Shown here piece by piece: positions 34,751 to 44,553 of a stretch of 64,000 nucleotides of DNA. The stretch comes from Prochlorococcus marinus str. MIT 9313. Its GTDB lineage: Bacteria > Cyanobacteriota > Cyanobacteriia > PCC-6307 > Cyanobiaceae. Where the stretch lies: NCBI RefSeq assembly GCF_000011485.1, contig NC_005071.1, positions 809,347 to 873,346 on the forward strand. The letters are read 5' to 3'. A program made the position numbers and the translations under genes. The first letter of the stretch is position 1, and each line of letters opens with the position of its first letter. A model generated the notes under the pieces. That model was not told the DNA's origin. It saw nothing but the letters and a program-made list of their open reading frames with translations, and searched no databases.

Positions 34751-35646
34751 TCAAAATAAATATATTGCCTACATGATTCGTATATGTTGATGTATTCATA
34801 AAGAAAAAAACAAGGCTAACGATTATTGAGACAGAAATAGTAAATATATCGTTAAAGGCTGTATAAAAGCTATAGAATAGTATCAATGCAGACCAATCAA
34901 GAGTGGCTTTTAAGTTAGTCTGGAAATAATATACACAAAAGCCAAAGGCTCAACAGATAAATTCAAGAGGTATCAATACTCTAGGTCAACGTGAGCTTGA
35001 TAGACAATCAGAATTGGAAGCCTGAAAAGAGTATTGGATGCCTAGAAATAAGGCTGTTGAGCATGCGGAAACAATTAGACCGAAATATCCTGTTGCATCG
35101 GAAAGAATCAATGGCACGGAATCAGGCCTCAGAGAATAGCATCTTGCACAATATTATGAATCTGAAACTCTTAAGCAGTCAAAAGATCCACAATAAGTTG
35201 TTATCATCAGTGGCAGCATAATTAGAAGGGCTAGATAAGAGTTAAACAGCCAATTGAAATTCAGGCAAAGAGATACTGCTAGTCTGTTCGCTGATTCGTC
35301 AGAATTGGTATATTGCATAAATTGTAAGCGTTAAGTAATTTTAGCCTGAATAATCAACTGGGGTGTCAAAATACGAAGGTTCCGCAACCCGTGCCCTCAA
35401 GGCAGGAAAGATCTACCAGAAAACGGTGAGCTAAGTGCCACGAACGTCCTGTCAGGGGGGGGGTGAGGGTGAGGCCCAGGTGTCACCGGTATGATCGCCT
35501 GCAGCGCAAGGGTTTATGAGTCTTAACGTCACATCCAAGAGGCCAATGAGAAGCTCACCAGAATATCAATATTATTACGCCATAACTGCAGAATTTACAA
35601 ACCAGTTGCCTGCACGATAAAATCGAATTAATAAAAAAAGACCAAG
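34751..35646. other. AT-rich accessory region with a short uncertain ORF and a GC-rich patch
   Basis: This 900-bp gap is AT-rich and has no long ORF. It holds an uncertain 76-residue ORF (34991-35221). A GC-rich patch at about 35360-35520 includes a run of nine G at 35455-35463 and an open stretch reading SKYEGSATRALKAGKIYQKT. That segment may be the remnant of a gene. A different frame over 34981-35212 reads protein-like (EYWMPRNKAVEHAETIRPKY) but contains three stops. The island continues into the AT-rich Rieske gene. Confidence 0.45.
34991..35221 (+). CDS. uncertain small ORF in the accessory region
   Basis: This 76-residue ORF starts at GTG. It is basic (many Lys/Arg/Asn), has Gln/Asn-rich stretches (SMARNQASENSILHNIMNLK), no Cys pairs and no membrane segment. 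It is open for 76 codons in an AT-rich background, longer than expected by chance. An overlapping frame looks more protein-like but is broken by stops, so this could be a shadow. No family is recognised and no ribosome site is seen. Confidence 0.25.
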   Translation: MSLIDNQNWKPEKSIGCLEIRLLSMRKQLDRNILLHRKESMARNQASENSILHNIMNLKLLSSQKIHNKLLSSVAA

Positions 35647-36957
35647 TTGACAGTTGAGTCTCCAATCGAGAAAGCCATACGTCCTTCAGTAGGCCTACTG
35701 GGTTGGTATTCCGTCTGTGCTAGTAAGTTATTAAAAGAAAATGAATTATATCATTTGTCCATGTTTAATGAGCCATTAGTGATATACAGAGACAAGAATA
35801 ACAAACCGAGATGTATCAAAGATTCATGCCCGCATCGATCGGCATCTTTTCGTGGAGGAGAAAATGAAAACGGTGAAATTGTTTGTCCATATCATGGAGG
35901 TCGCTTTACGACATCCTGCAATCAGGATGGATCAGACAGAATCACATGCAAACATATTATTGACTCTCATTATGATAACTTCGCGAACCATTTACACCTA
36001 AGGCAATATCCCTGTGTAGAGCAAGGTGACTATATATATATTTATTATACAGGAGAAGCACAGCCTAGCCCAAATGATTTTCAGATAAAATCTCACCTAG
36101 AGAATAGTCTTCCAGAGGCATATGGCTTTGACTTGAAAGATTACGAATATGAAGAAGTATTTATAGACTTTAAATGCGATTGGTCTCGCATCATAGAAAA
36201 TCATTTGGACATCTTACATATCTTTTGGCTACATGGCAATACATTGCCAGGAAATGATGTTAACAGAAAAACAATTAAAAGCTTCAACCAGTCAATTAAT
36301 AAAGACCAATATCATCTTCGAAGTGTCTACCATGAGAAAGAAAATAACAAAGAAGAATTCATTTCTCAAATCTTCATCCCTCCTGGCCGTGTGATTATTT
36401 TCAAGGGAGCAACTGAGCAGGCAAGATATGTACAAGTTTTAGATCATATCCCCTTGTCACATAATAGAGCACGAATCATTGTTCGTCATTATAGAAAGTT
36501 TCTTAGGAATAAGCTTCTGTGCAAATTACTTCTCTTTAAACAAAGGCAGCAAAAAGTGTTTTATAAAATTTTCTCGGAAGATTATCTCGTCTTACAAACT
36601 CAAACGTTTAATGAGCAAATGGGATACTTGAACCAAGGTCAAACCAAACTTTTAGCAGAAGACAAGATGATTAATCTTTTTTGGGATTGGCATCAACACT
36701 CACTTGAAAAAGAACACCCATGGGATATACACCCCACAACCGCACATACAAATACAATTCATCAAGATATGTTGATGCTATACCCTCCTGCAAACCCACA
36801 GTTATCTCATGATATTAAACGTATAATTGATCGCAAAGTAGCCGTTAGACTATTCTCTATAATACTGATCATACTCGCGTTAATTTTTGCGCCAGACTTA
36901 GTTCAACAAATAAAGTCTGGCAATGTTTCAATGCCCATGGTTGGAACTCAAGAATAA
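35647..36957 (+). CDS. Rieske-type aromatic-ring/pheophorbide-a-oxygenase-like protein
   Basis: This 436-residue protein has a Rieske 2Fe-2S centre (Cys61-x-His63 in DSCPHRS; Cys80-x2-His83 in VCPYHGG). The mononuclear iron site N-x2-D-x2-H-x4-H is at 185-196 (ENHLDILHIFWLHG). A C-terminal membrane anchor lies near residue 408 (FSIILIILALIFAPDLV). That is the PaO/TIC55-like layout of membrane-tethered oxygenases acting on pigments, lipids or sterols. The substrate is unknown. The only in-frame start is TTG at 35647, with no clear Shine-Dalgarno. The gene is distinctly AT-rich compared with flanking fmt and mfd, which suggests transfer. Confidence 0.85.
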   Translation: MTVESPIEKAIRPSVGLLGWYSVCASKLLKENELYHLSMFNEPLVIYRDKNNKPRCIKDSCPHRSASFRGGENENGEIVCPYHGGRFTTSCNQDGSDRITCKHIIDSHYDNFANHLHLRQYPCVEQGDYIYIYYTGEAQPSPNDFQIKSHLENSLPEAYGFDLKDYEYEEVFIDFKCDWSRIIENHLDILHIFWLHGNTLPGNDVNRKTIKSFNQSINKDQYHLRSVYHEKENNKEEFISQIFIPPGRVIIFKGATEQARYVQVLDHIPLSHNRARIIVRHYRKFLRNKLLCKLLLFKQRQQKVFYKIFSEDYLVLQTQTFNEQMGYLNQGQTKLLAEDKMINLFWDWHQHSLEKEHPWDIHPTTAHTNTIHQDMLMLYPPANPQLSHDIKRIIDRKVAVRLFSIILIILALIFAPDLVQQIKSGNVSMPMVGTQE

Positions 36958-37103
36958 AGATCTAATTTCTTAGAGATTTTGATTTTTATTGATATGAGTT
37001 CTGTTCAAGAATTAGGCCTTGCCTAACAATTGAACAAAACACTTCACTTGGGCCTCACAAGCTATATTTATAACTTGTCAATTTTGATGATTATTTAGCA
37101 ACC

Positions 37104-40100
37104 ATGCCTCTGAGCTCATTAGTTCGTCAGCTTCAGAAGTCGACTCTCACTGGTGAGTTGGTGGATAGAAGTAATCGAAACGACCGCTTACTGATGCGGG
37201 GAGCCGGGCGAGTCGGGCGCGCATTGATTGCAAGTGCAATAGCTCGTAAGCAGAACCGTCCACTGGTTGTGATCGTACCGACACTAGAAGAGGCCAATCG
37301 CTGGTCTTCGCTGCTTGCGATGATGGGTTGGTCGCATAATCATCTCTACCCAACAAGTGAAGGATCACCTTATGAGCCATTTGACCCCACAACAGAAATC
37401 GTATGGGGGCAATTGCAGGTTCTAAGTGAACTTCTTGGAGAATCATCCAGAAGTTGGGATCGAGCCATTGTGGCCACAGAAAGAGCTTTGCAGCCACATC
37501 TACCTCCTGTTGATGCACTCGCATCACAGTGTGAAATACTCTGTCGTGGAGAGCATATAGACCTGGAAAGCTTAGCCAATACTCTTAGCAAACTTGGATA
37601 TGATCGAGTTACAACCGTTGATCAGGAAGCTACCTGGAGTCGTCGTGGTGACATCGTTGATATTTTTCCAGTAAGCAGTGAATTACCAGTTCGCCTCGAG
37701 TTATTCGGTGATGAACTTGACAAATTAAAAGAATTCGACCCAATCAGTCAACGTTCCCTGGATGAAGTTAATGAGCTTTGCCTAACCCCATCAGGGTTTA
37801 GTCCATTAATTGCTCATCAACTACGAGAGTCCATGCCCGATGGGCTTGACCGTCTTGTTAGTGAGAAGACTTTAGATCAACTATTAGAAGGTTCTACACC
37901 AGATGGTATAAGAAGGTTAATGGGTATTGCATGGAACAAACCTGCCTCGCTACTTGACTACATTCCTGCCAACTCCTTTATCGCAATAGATGAGAAGCGT
38001 CATGGCTCTGCACATGGAAAACTATGGCTTGAACATGCAGAAGAACATCACATTGATGTGGGTCAATCAATGGGATTGTCGACTGATGAACAAAAAAAGT
38101 ATTGGCCTCCATTGCTTCATCGCAGCATCAAAGAAAGCTATGCAACCACAGATCGCTTTGCTGGCATTGATCTTGCCGAACTCCATGAAGACGATGGTTA
38201 TGCAAATAGTTTTGATCTTGCCAGTCGGCCAATTCCAGCCAACCCAAACCAGTTCGGCAGGTTAGGAGAGCAAATCAAAAATTATCAAAAAGAACATCAT
38301 CCCGTTTGGCTTTTATCAGCACAACCAAGCCGTGCTGTGGCTCTTCTTGAGGAGCATGACTGCATCACACGCTTCGTCCCAAACGCTAAAGATCACCCAG
38401 CCATTGAACGTTTGCTCGAGCAAAACACCCCAGTAGCTTTAAAGACAACTGGTTCTGTGGATTTAGAGGGGCTGATCTTGCCAGCCTGGCGTGTTGTTTT
38501 GATGACTGACCGTGAATTTTTTGGTCAAAAAACCCTTGGCTCTACCGGTTATGTTCGACGACGACGACGGGCGGCGAGTCGTACGGTTGACCCCAATAAA
38601 ATGTGCTCTGGGGATTTCGTCGTGCATCGCAATCACGGCATCGGTCGTTTTCTGAAATTAGAAAAACTAGCCATAAGTGGTGAGGTCCGTGACTATTTGG
38701 TTATCGAGTATTTGGATGGAACACTCAGCGTGGCCGCCGATCAGCTCGGCAGCCTTGGTCGGTATCGATCAACAAGTGAATCGCCACCAAAACTTAATCG
38801 CATGGGAGGAACAACGTGGCAAAAAGTTAAAGAGCGCACCCGAAAGTTAGTTCGCAAAGTTGCGATGGATCTGGTCAAGCTCTATGCAGAGCGACTCCAG
38901 GCCCCTGGATATGCCTTCCCACCAGATGGACCATGGCAGATTGAACTAGAAGAATCCTTTCCCTATGAACCAACACCTGATCAGGTCAAGGCAGTCGTTG
39001 ATGTAAAACGCGATATGGAAGCAGCACAACCTATGGATCGGCTTGTGTGCGGAGATGTTGGTTTCGGAAAAACGGAAGTAGCAATACGAGCGATCTTCAA
39101 AGCAATTACGTCTGGACGCCAGATAGCCATGCTTGCGCCCACAACAGTGCTAGCCCAACAACACTGGAGAACACTTTCAGACCGCTTCGCTCCCTACCCA
39201 ATCAAGGTCGCTTTACTGAACCGATTCAGAACAAGCTCAGAACGAAAATCAATACTTAATGGCCTCAAAGAAGGGACAATCGATGCAGTTGTCGGTACCC
39301 ACCAGCTACTCAGTAAAAACACAACATTCCAAAAACTAGGGTTGTTGGTTGTTGATGAGGAACAGCGTTTTGGAGTCAATCAAAAGGAAAAGATCAAAGC
39401 TCTTCGTAAGGATGTAGATGTTTTGACCCTTTCAGCCACACCAATTCCGCGAACCTTATACATGAGCCTTTCAGGGGTAAGGGAAATGAGTCTGATCACA
39501 ACCCCTCCACCATTGCGCCGGCCTATCAAAACCCACCTAGCCGCTTTTGATGAAGAAGCAGTTCGTAGTTCTATCCGCCAGGAACTTGATCGAGGCGGAC
39601 AGGTGTTCTATGTCGTTCCTCGTGTTGAGGGTATTGAAGATGTAGCTCGTCAACTTCAACAGATGCTGCCCGATTTGAAGTTGTTGGTAGCCCATGGTCA
39701 GATGGCAGAAGGCGAACTTGAGAGCTCGATGGTCGCCTTTAATGCAGGGGAGGCCGACTTGATGCTATGCACCACGATCGTTGAAAGTGGCCTCGATATC
39801 CCACGTGTGAACACTATTCTCATTGAGGATGCTCATAAATTTGGACTAGCACAGCTCTACCAACTACGTGGACGTGTGGGTAGAAGCGGTGTTCAGGCTC
39901 ATGCATGGTTGTTCTATCCGGGTGACGCATCCCTCAGTGATACCGCTAGACAACGCCTAAGGGCAATCCAGGAATTTGCACAGCTAGGAAGTGGCTATCA
40001 ACTAGCGATGCGAGACATGGAAATCCGTGGTGTGGGAAACCTTCTCGGCGTTGAACAAAGCGGCCAAATGGAAACCATTGGTTTCGATCTTTACATGGAA

Positions 40101-40685
40101 ATGTTGCAGGAATCACTTGCTGAAATCCAAGGACAGGGCATTCCATCTGTAGATGACACTCAAATCGATCTGCCGGTAACAGCTTTCGTGCCAGCGGAAT
40201 GGATTGTTGATGGTGACGAAAAGATCGCTGCCTACCGAGCTGCCGCAAATTGTGCTTCTCATGAATCACTGATTGAGTTGGCAGCTAGCTGGACAGACCG
40301 ATACGGAGCCATTCCTGGTCCTGTGCAATCACTTCTCCAACTCATGGAGCTCAAACTCTTAGCTCGTCGCTGCGGGATCTCGAGAATTAAGCCAGAAAAG
40401 CCAAATATTGCGATGGAAACGCCGATGGAGGAGCCCGCCTTCCGGCTACTTAGGCAAGGTTTACCGCAACACCTGCACGGCCGACTGATTTACCAGACTG
40501 GAAGTGGAAATAAAGCCAAGGTGCTGGCACGAGGTCTAAGCGTCTTGCCTATGGAAAAACAGCTTGAACAACTGATGGAGTGGTTGCGTCTCATGGCCAC
40601 ACAGATTCCTTGCGAGGATGGATTAACTGCAATTCAGCAAAAGCAGCAAGCCATAGAGCGAGACGAGGCCGTCATTACCCCCTAA
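37104..40685 (+). CDS. mfd: transcription-repair coupling factor Mfd
   Basis: This 1193-residue protein has an N-terminal UvrB-like module and the CarD-like RNAP-interaction domain (SGDFVVHRNHGIGRF; YLVIEYLDGTLSVAADQL). A DEAD/H helicase core follows, with Walker A GDVGFGKTEVA near residue 649, Walker B VVDEEQRFGV near 750 and SATPIPRTLYMSLSG. A C-terminal TRCF domain begins with TAFVPAEWI. Mfd frees RNA polymerase stalled at lesions and recruits the UvrABC machinery. It marks the return to normal composition after the accessory island. Confidence 0.96.
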   Translation: MPLSSLVRQLQKSTLTGELVDRSNRNDRLLMRGAGRVGRALIASAIARKQNRPLVVIVPTLEEANRWSSLLAMMGWSHNHLYPTSEGSPYEPFDPTTEIVWGQLQVLSELLGESSRSWDRAIVATERALQPHLPPVDALASQCEILCRGEHIDLESLANTLSKLGYDRVTTVDQEATWSRRGDIVDIFPVSSELPVRLELFGDELDKLKEFDPISQRSLDEVNELCLTPSGFSPLIAHQLRESMPDGLDRLVSEKTLDQLLEGSTPDGIRRLMGIAWNKPASLLDYIPANSFIAIDEKRHGSAHGKLWLEHAEEHHIDVGQSMGLSTDEQKKYWPPLLHRSIKESYATTDRFAGIDLAELHEDDGYANSFDLASRPIPANPNQFGRLGEQIKNYQKEHHPVWLLSAQPSRAVALLEEHDCITRFVPNAKDHPAIERLLEQNTPVALKTTGSVDLEGLILPAWRVVLMTDREFFGQKTLGSTGYVRRRRRAASRTVDPNKMCSGDFVVHRNHGIGRFLKLEKLAISGEVRDYLVIEYLDGTLSVAADQLGSLGRYRSTSESPPKLNRMGGTTWQKVKERTRKLVRKVAMDLVKLYAERLQAPGYAFPPDGPWQIELEESFPYEPTPDQVKAVVDVKRDMEAAQPMDRLVCGDVGFGKTEVAIRAIFKAITSGRQIAMLAPTTVLAQQHWRTLSDRFAPYPIKVALLNRFRTSSERKSILNGLKEGTIDAVVGTHQLLSKNTTFQKLGLLVVDEEQRFGVNQKEKIKALRKDVDVLTLSATPIPRTLYMSLSGVREMSLITTPPPLRRPIKTHLAAFDEEAVRSSIRQELDRGGQVFYVVPRVEGIEDVARQLQQMLPDLKLLVAHGQMAEGELESSMVAFNAGEADLMLCTTIVESGLDIPRVNTILIEDAHKFGLAQLYQLRGRVGRSGVQAHAWLFYPGDASLSDTARQRLRAIQEFAQLGSGYQLAMRDMEIRGVGNLLGVEQSGQMETIGFDLYMEMLQESLAEIQGQGIPSVDDTQIDLPVTAFVPAEWIVDGDEKIAAYRAAANCASHESLIELAASWTDRYGAIPGPVQSLLQLMELKLLARRCGISRIKPEKPNIAMETPMEEPAFRLLRQGLPQHLHGRLIYQTGSGNKAKVLARGLSVLPMEKQLEQLMEWLRLMATQIPCEDGLTAIQQKQQAIERDEAVITP

Positions 40686-40802
40686 GCCCTTCCAGCGCAA
40701 CTATATTAAGAAGTCTTTACAAAAGCGCAATTCTTCGTTACATTTGCGGAAATAGCGAAAAGTGCCTTGGGGGAATTCACTGAGATCGGGAACAATCAGG
40801 GA

Positions 40803-40937
40803 ATGATGGGATTAATGAGCGGATTGTTGAGTCTCGCCGCCATTGCCATTTTTGCTGTTCTTCAAAGCGAAGCAGAAAACGATGACGACGACTCGAATTC
40901 AGGTGGAGATGGTGGCTTAATGCAACCTGTTACTTAG
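40803..40937 (+). CDS. small one-helix membrane protein
   Basis: This 44-residue ORF has a hydrophobic N-terminal helix (LMSGLLSLAAIAIFAVLQ) and a strongly acidic tail (EAENDDDDSNSGGDGG). AGGGA lies just before the first ATG (40798-40802). Two adjacent ATGs (40803 and 40806) and another at 40815 are possible starts. A one-helix protein with an acidic tail is a common, mostly uncharacterised type in picocyanobacteria. It is the main content of the gap between mfd and ctpA. Confidence 0.6.
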   Translation: MMGLMSGLLSLAAIAIFAVLQSEAENDDDDSNSGGDGGLMQPVT

Positions 40938-41028
40938 AGATCAAACGGGGCGTAATTATATGCCCTCGTACACATCCTGCAAGGTCATACATTAATCATT
41001 ATTTAACAGAAAGCCTAACTTTTAGATA

Positions 41029-42390
41029 TTATAGCGTTGATGGAATAGCCTGAGGAAGTTTAACTCCTACAGGCTTATACATTGGTCCATCAAGTATTTT
41101 GCTTAGGGCTTTAATTAGTGTTGTTTCGGCCACCTTGTATTGACTATCCTTCCCAGAACCAAGATCCTCAAGCTTAAGATTATTGATTTCTTTTTCAGAC
41201 ATCACGGCCTTAATATCTGGCTTGATACCATTTTTATGAATGTCCGTTCCGCTTGGAGTGAGATACTTAGCGATCGTGACAGTAAGACCAGAGCCATCAG
41301 AAAGGCCTCGAACTGATTGAACCAAGCCCTTGCCAAAGGTCTTCTGTCCTACAAGTACACCACGATGATTGTCTTGTAGTGCTCCAGAGAGGATCTCACT
41401 TGCGCTTGCTGAGCCTTCATTCACCAAAACAACAACAGGGCGTTGGGTTAAGGCACTTCCATTCGCTCGGCGTACATCTTGAATGCCATCACGAGTTTTT
41501 GTTCGAACAATTGTACCTTCATCAAGCCATTGGCGTGCGATATCAATACTGGCTTCAAGCAAACCTCCAGGATTACTACGCAAGTCGAGTACATAGCCTT
41601 GCGCACCCTCTTTTTCTAAATTCTTGATAGCACTTCGCATTCCTTTAGCTGCATGGGCATTAAACTGTTTCAGGCGGATATAACCAATCTTTGTACCACT
41701 TACTGTCGTATTTAACTGGATATCAACTGCCTGTATCTCAATGCGTGCACGTATCAACGGGACCTGGATAACTTCACCCCTGCGACGCAGACCAAGGGTG
41801 ACCTCACTACCTTCTTTACCACGAATCAACTTAACAGCATCCGCTGTAGACATGCCCTTAGTGGATTGTCCATTAATGAAAACGATCACATCCTTAGGTT
41901 GGACACCAGCCTTAGAGGCAGGAGTTCCTTCGATTGGTGAAACCACAACTAATTCTTTTGTATCCTTGTCTAGAGAAAGCTGGATGCCAACACCTGTTAA
42001 TTCTCCTGAGGTGTCGATCTGCATTTCCTTAAATTCCTTTGGATCTAAGAATCGTGTATAGGGATCATCCAAGCTTGCTAACATGCCACGGATCGCTTCA
42101 TAGGATTCTGAAGTGGCTGAATAGTTCTTGGCTAATAAGTCCTTGCGTAGTCCCTTCCATACTTCAGGGTTATATTTACCTGTGGAATCAAGATAGTCAC
42201 GATATACAATCTGCCAGACCTGATCAATCACCTCTTTGGGGCTATCACTAATAGCGGAAGAAGAACTCCTTGGTAAACCCAAACTTGGAGAGGCAAGTGC
42301 AATTGCAGTAGCAGCTCCTCCCGCGCCCAGAAGGACCAGCCATGAACTGCGCTGGCGGCCTAATGAGCGAAGACTTCTAGAGATGGGCAT
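41029..42390 (-). CDS. ctp: carboxyl-terminal processing protease (CtpA/CtpB family)
   Basis: This S41 protease has an N-terminal signal or membrane segment (WLVLLGAGGAATAIALASP), a PDZ domain (about 115-200; GVQPKDVIVFINGQSTKGMS) and the Ser/Lys dyad region (GSASASEILSGALQDNHRG around residue 328 and KTFGKGLVQ around 351). CtpA cleaves the D1 precursor of photosystem II. Paralogues have other targets, so the exact member is not certain. I chose the ATG at 42390 (453 aa). A TTG at 42399 adds three residues. Confidence 0.92.
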   Translation of the reverse strand: MPISRSLRSLGRQRSSWLVLLGAGGAATAIALASPSLGLPRSSSSAISDSPKEVIDQVWQIVYRDYLDSTGKYNPEVWKGLRKDLLAKNYSATSESYEAIRGMLASLDDPYTRFLDPKEFKEMQIDTSGELTGVGIQLSLDKDTKELVVVSPIEGTPASKAGVQPKDVIVFINGQSTKGMSTADAVKLIRGKEGSEVTLGLRRRGEVIQVPLIRARIEIQAVDIQLNTTVSGTKIGYIRLKQFNAHAAKGMRSAIKNLEKEGAQGYVLDLRSNPGGLLEASIDIARQWLDEGTIVRTKTRDGIQDVRRANGSALTQRPVVVLVNEGSASASEILSGALQDNHRGVLVGQKTFGKGLVQSVRGLSDGSGLTVTIAKYLTPSGTDIHKNGIKPDIKAVMSEKEINNLKLEDLGSGKDSQYKVAETTLIKALSKILDGPMYKPVGVKLPQAIPSTL

Positions 42391-42427
42391 AGCGTCCAAA
42401 TTGGACTGATCTCACACAATAACGACT

Positions 42428-43648
42428 TCATGGCGGATCCACCCATCGACCGTCATCCTTAATCAACTGGATCAACGCATCTACACCCTCAGACTCAGAA
42501 ACCTTGCGAATCTCATCTCTACCCCGATAGAGGGATATGACTCCTGGGCCTTTACCAACATAACCATAGTCAGCATCTGCCATCTCACCTGGACCATTCA
42601 CAATGCAACCCATTACCGCAATATCCAAACCAACAAGATGGGATGTGGAATCGCGCACTTTCTGAACAACCTCTTCAAGGTTGAACAATGTTCGGCCACA
42701 ACTTGGGCAGCTGATGTACTCGACCATCGTTTTGCGCAGCCCGATGGATTGAAGAATCGAGTAACAAACTGGAATTTCTTTCTCAGGCGCCTCGGTCAAT
42801 GAAACTCGGATGGTATCGCCTAGACCTTCTGCTAAAAGCGTTGCGATGCCCGCTGTACTTTTAATCCTTCCATAATCCCCATCACCAGCCTCGGTTACGC
42901 CCAAATGAAGGGGATAATTGAAACCCTCTTGATCCATCGTGTCAGCCATCAATCGATAAGCCGCCAACATCACAGGCGCTCTAGAGGCCTTCATCGAAAT
43001 CACGATGTTATGAAAATCGAGCGAATCGCAAATTCGCACGAATTCCATTGCTGACTCAACCATGCCAAGAGGAGTATCTCCATAGGCAAAGAGCATGCGT
43101 TCAGCAAGCGAACCATGATTCACGCCAATACGAAGGGCTTTGTCTTGCTGCTTGAGACGAGTGACAAGCGGTTCAAAATTCTCGGCAATGCGTTCTCTGA
43201 TAGAAGCAATCTCTTCGCCGCTGAACTCGGTTCGATCTGGATCAGCTTTATCAAACACAAAAAGGCCAGGATTGATCCTCACCTTGTCGACATGGTTTGC
43301 CACCTCAAGGGCAATTTTCATGCCGTTGTGATGGACATCAGCCACAAGGGGTACCGGTTGATAGGTCTCCCTAAGCCGTTGACAAATCTCGCCGACGGCC
43401 TTGGCATGACCGAGAGATGGAACAGTTAGACGAACAATTTCACAACCAGCTTCATGCAAGCGTCGTATGCCTGCTGTTGCCCCCTCCACGTCAAGGGTGT
43501 CCTCGTTGATCATCGACTGCACCCTGACAGGATGATCACTACCGATCAAGACACCTCCTACGTTGACAGTGCGCGTTACACGTCGGTGGATCTGGGTGTC
43601 GTATCTCCTGGATGTGCTGGATTGATACTCAGCCATGGTTGCACTCAT
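42428..43648 (-). CDS. ispG: 4-hydroxy-3-methylbut-2-enyl diphosphate synthase
   Basis: This 406-residue IspG (GcpE) has the TIM barrel N-terminal half (VGSDHPV-type start, then [20 protein letters not shown] and VRINPGLF). The C-terminal 4Fe-4S domain has [14 protein letters not shown] and [15 protein letters not shown]. It catalyses the penultimate step of the MEP isoprenoid pathway, feeding chlorophyll and carotenoid side chains. Its start overlaps the UDG stop by 4 bp. Confidence 0.96.
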   Translation of the reverse strand: MSATMAEYQSSTSRRYDTQIHRRVTRTVNVGGVLIGSDHPVRVQSMINEDTLDVEGATAGIRRLHEAGCEIVRLTVPSLGHAKAVGEICQRLRETYQPVPLVADVHHNGMKIALEVANHVDKVRINPGLFVFDKADPDRTEFSGEEIASIRERIAENFEPLVTRLKQQDKALRIGVNHGSLAERMLFAYGDTPLGMVESAMEFVRICDSLDFHNIVISMKASRAPVMLAAYRLMADTMDQEGFNYPLHLGVTEAGDGDYGRIKSTAGIATLLAEGLGDTIRVSLTEAPEKEIPVCYSILQSIGLRKTMVEYISCPSCGRTLFNLEEVVQKVRDSTSHLVGLDIAVMGCIVNGPGEMADADYGYVGKGPGVISLYRGRDEIRKVSESEGVDALIQLIKDDGRWVDPP

Positions 43649-44244
43649 GGCAGACGGCGCCTAGATGAATCCAACATTGGCACAACAGCGTTCCTATTGA
43701 CTTGTATGAGCCTTTGGCGGACCTCGAGCAGATCGCCTCTGGTGAGGGCAACAGGAGCACCATCTACTGGAGATGGATTGCGAAGGAGGTAGGCAGGATG
43801 CAAAAGCGGCATCAGTAAACGGCCTTGCCAATGCTGCCATTGACCACGAAGACGGGTAATTCCTCCCTTGATACCAAGGATGGCTTCGACTGCTGTCGAG
43901 CCAGCCAAGGCAATCACGCAGGGATCAACCAACTCAATCTGTTGTTGCAACCAGGGACGGCAAGAAGCAATCTCAACAAGTGTCGGTCGCCGATTCTTAG
44001 GGGGCCGGCATTTCACAACATTGCAGATGTAGGCATCAGTTTGAGGGTCAAGGCCAACACTCTCCATCAAACGATCTATAAGTTGACCAGAACGTCCTAC
44101 AAAGGGCTTCCCTAGCTCATCCTCGCGAGCGCCTGGCGCTTCCCCGATCAGCATCAAAGAGGCATGTGGGTTTCCACGACTCACAACAACCTGAGGCTGG
44201 TTAACAGGCAAGTCACAGGAACCACAGCCATTAGTGCGCTCCAT
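43645..44244 (-). CDS. uracil-DNA glycosylase, family 4 (4Fe-4S)
   Basis: This protein has the UDG family-4 core ([21 protein letters not shown], with G-E-A-P-G as in thermophile Udg; [25 protein letters not shown]). The cluster cysteines are CGSC near the N-terminus plus KC and the C of EIASC. It excises uracil from DNA. I chose the ATG at 44244 (199 aa). A TTG at 44268 adds eight residues. Confidence 0.92.
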   Translation of the reverse strand: MERTNGCGSCDLPVNQPQVVVSRGNPHASLMLIGEAPGAREDELGKPFVGRSGQLIDRLMESVGLDPQTDAYICNVVKCRPPKNRRPTLVEIASCRPWLQQQIELVDPCVIALAGSTAVEAILGIKGGITRLRGQWQHWQGRLLMPLLHPAYLLRNPSPVDGAPVALTRGDLLEVRQRLIQVNRNAVVPMLDSSRRRLP

Positions 44245-44273
44245 ATGAGCCCCATAGACATGGGTCAATCCTT

Positions 44274-44553
44274 GTGAGTTTTATTTTAATTAATTGCGAA
44301 CAGCTGCAACGTCTCTCTGATGGAAAGCATCGAATTGCGTTGAGCAGATCTAGGCGAATTCAGACTAAAAAACCGCGAAGAGTCTCCAAAAACAAGCTCT
44401 TGGCAAGATCGATTGACCTTCAGAGGCCAGTGGTTGTGCGACCCAAGTCAACCATGAGCATTAAAAAGCCAATCGAAAGATGTTGGTTGTCCATGTCAGA
44501 GCATCAGGCAAGATATGGTCCTTACGGGCATCCCGCAAGGGGATGCGGCACCA
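44274..44553 (+). other. gap between UDG and aspC with a weak basic open frame
   Basis: A frame from 44274 stays open through the gap and on into aspC, and is rich in Lys/Arg (RIQTKKPRRVSKNKLLARSI). No site or homology supports it; the promoter of aspC is probably here. Confidence 0.25.

Noticed and set aside
34981..35212. protein-like frame with three stops overlapping the 76-residue ORF
   Set aside because: Could be a decayed gene, but it competes with an intact overlapping frame and cannot be resolved without homologues.
40949..40970. GGGC-type hairpin downstream of the small acidic protein
   Set aside because: About seven pairs with one wobble, but no T-run on either strand; too weak to call a terminator.
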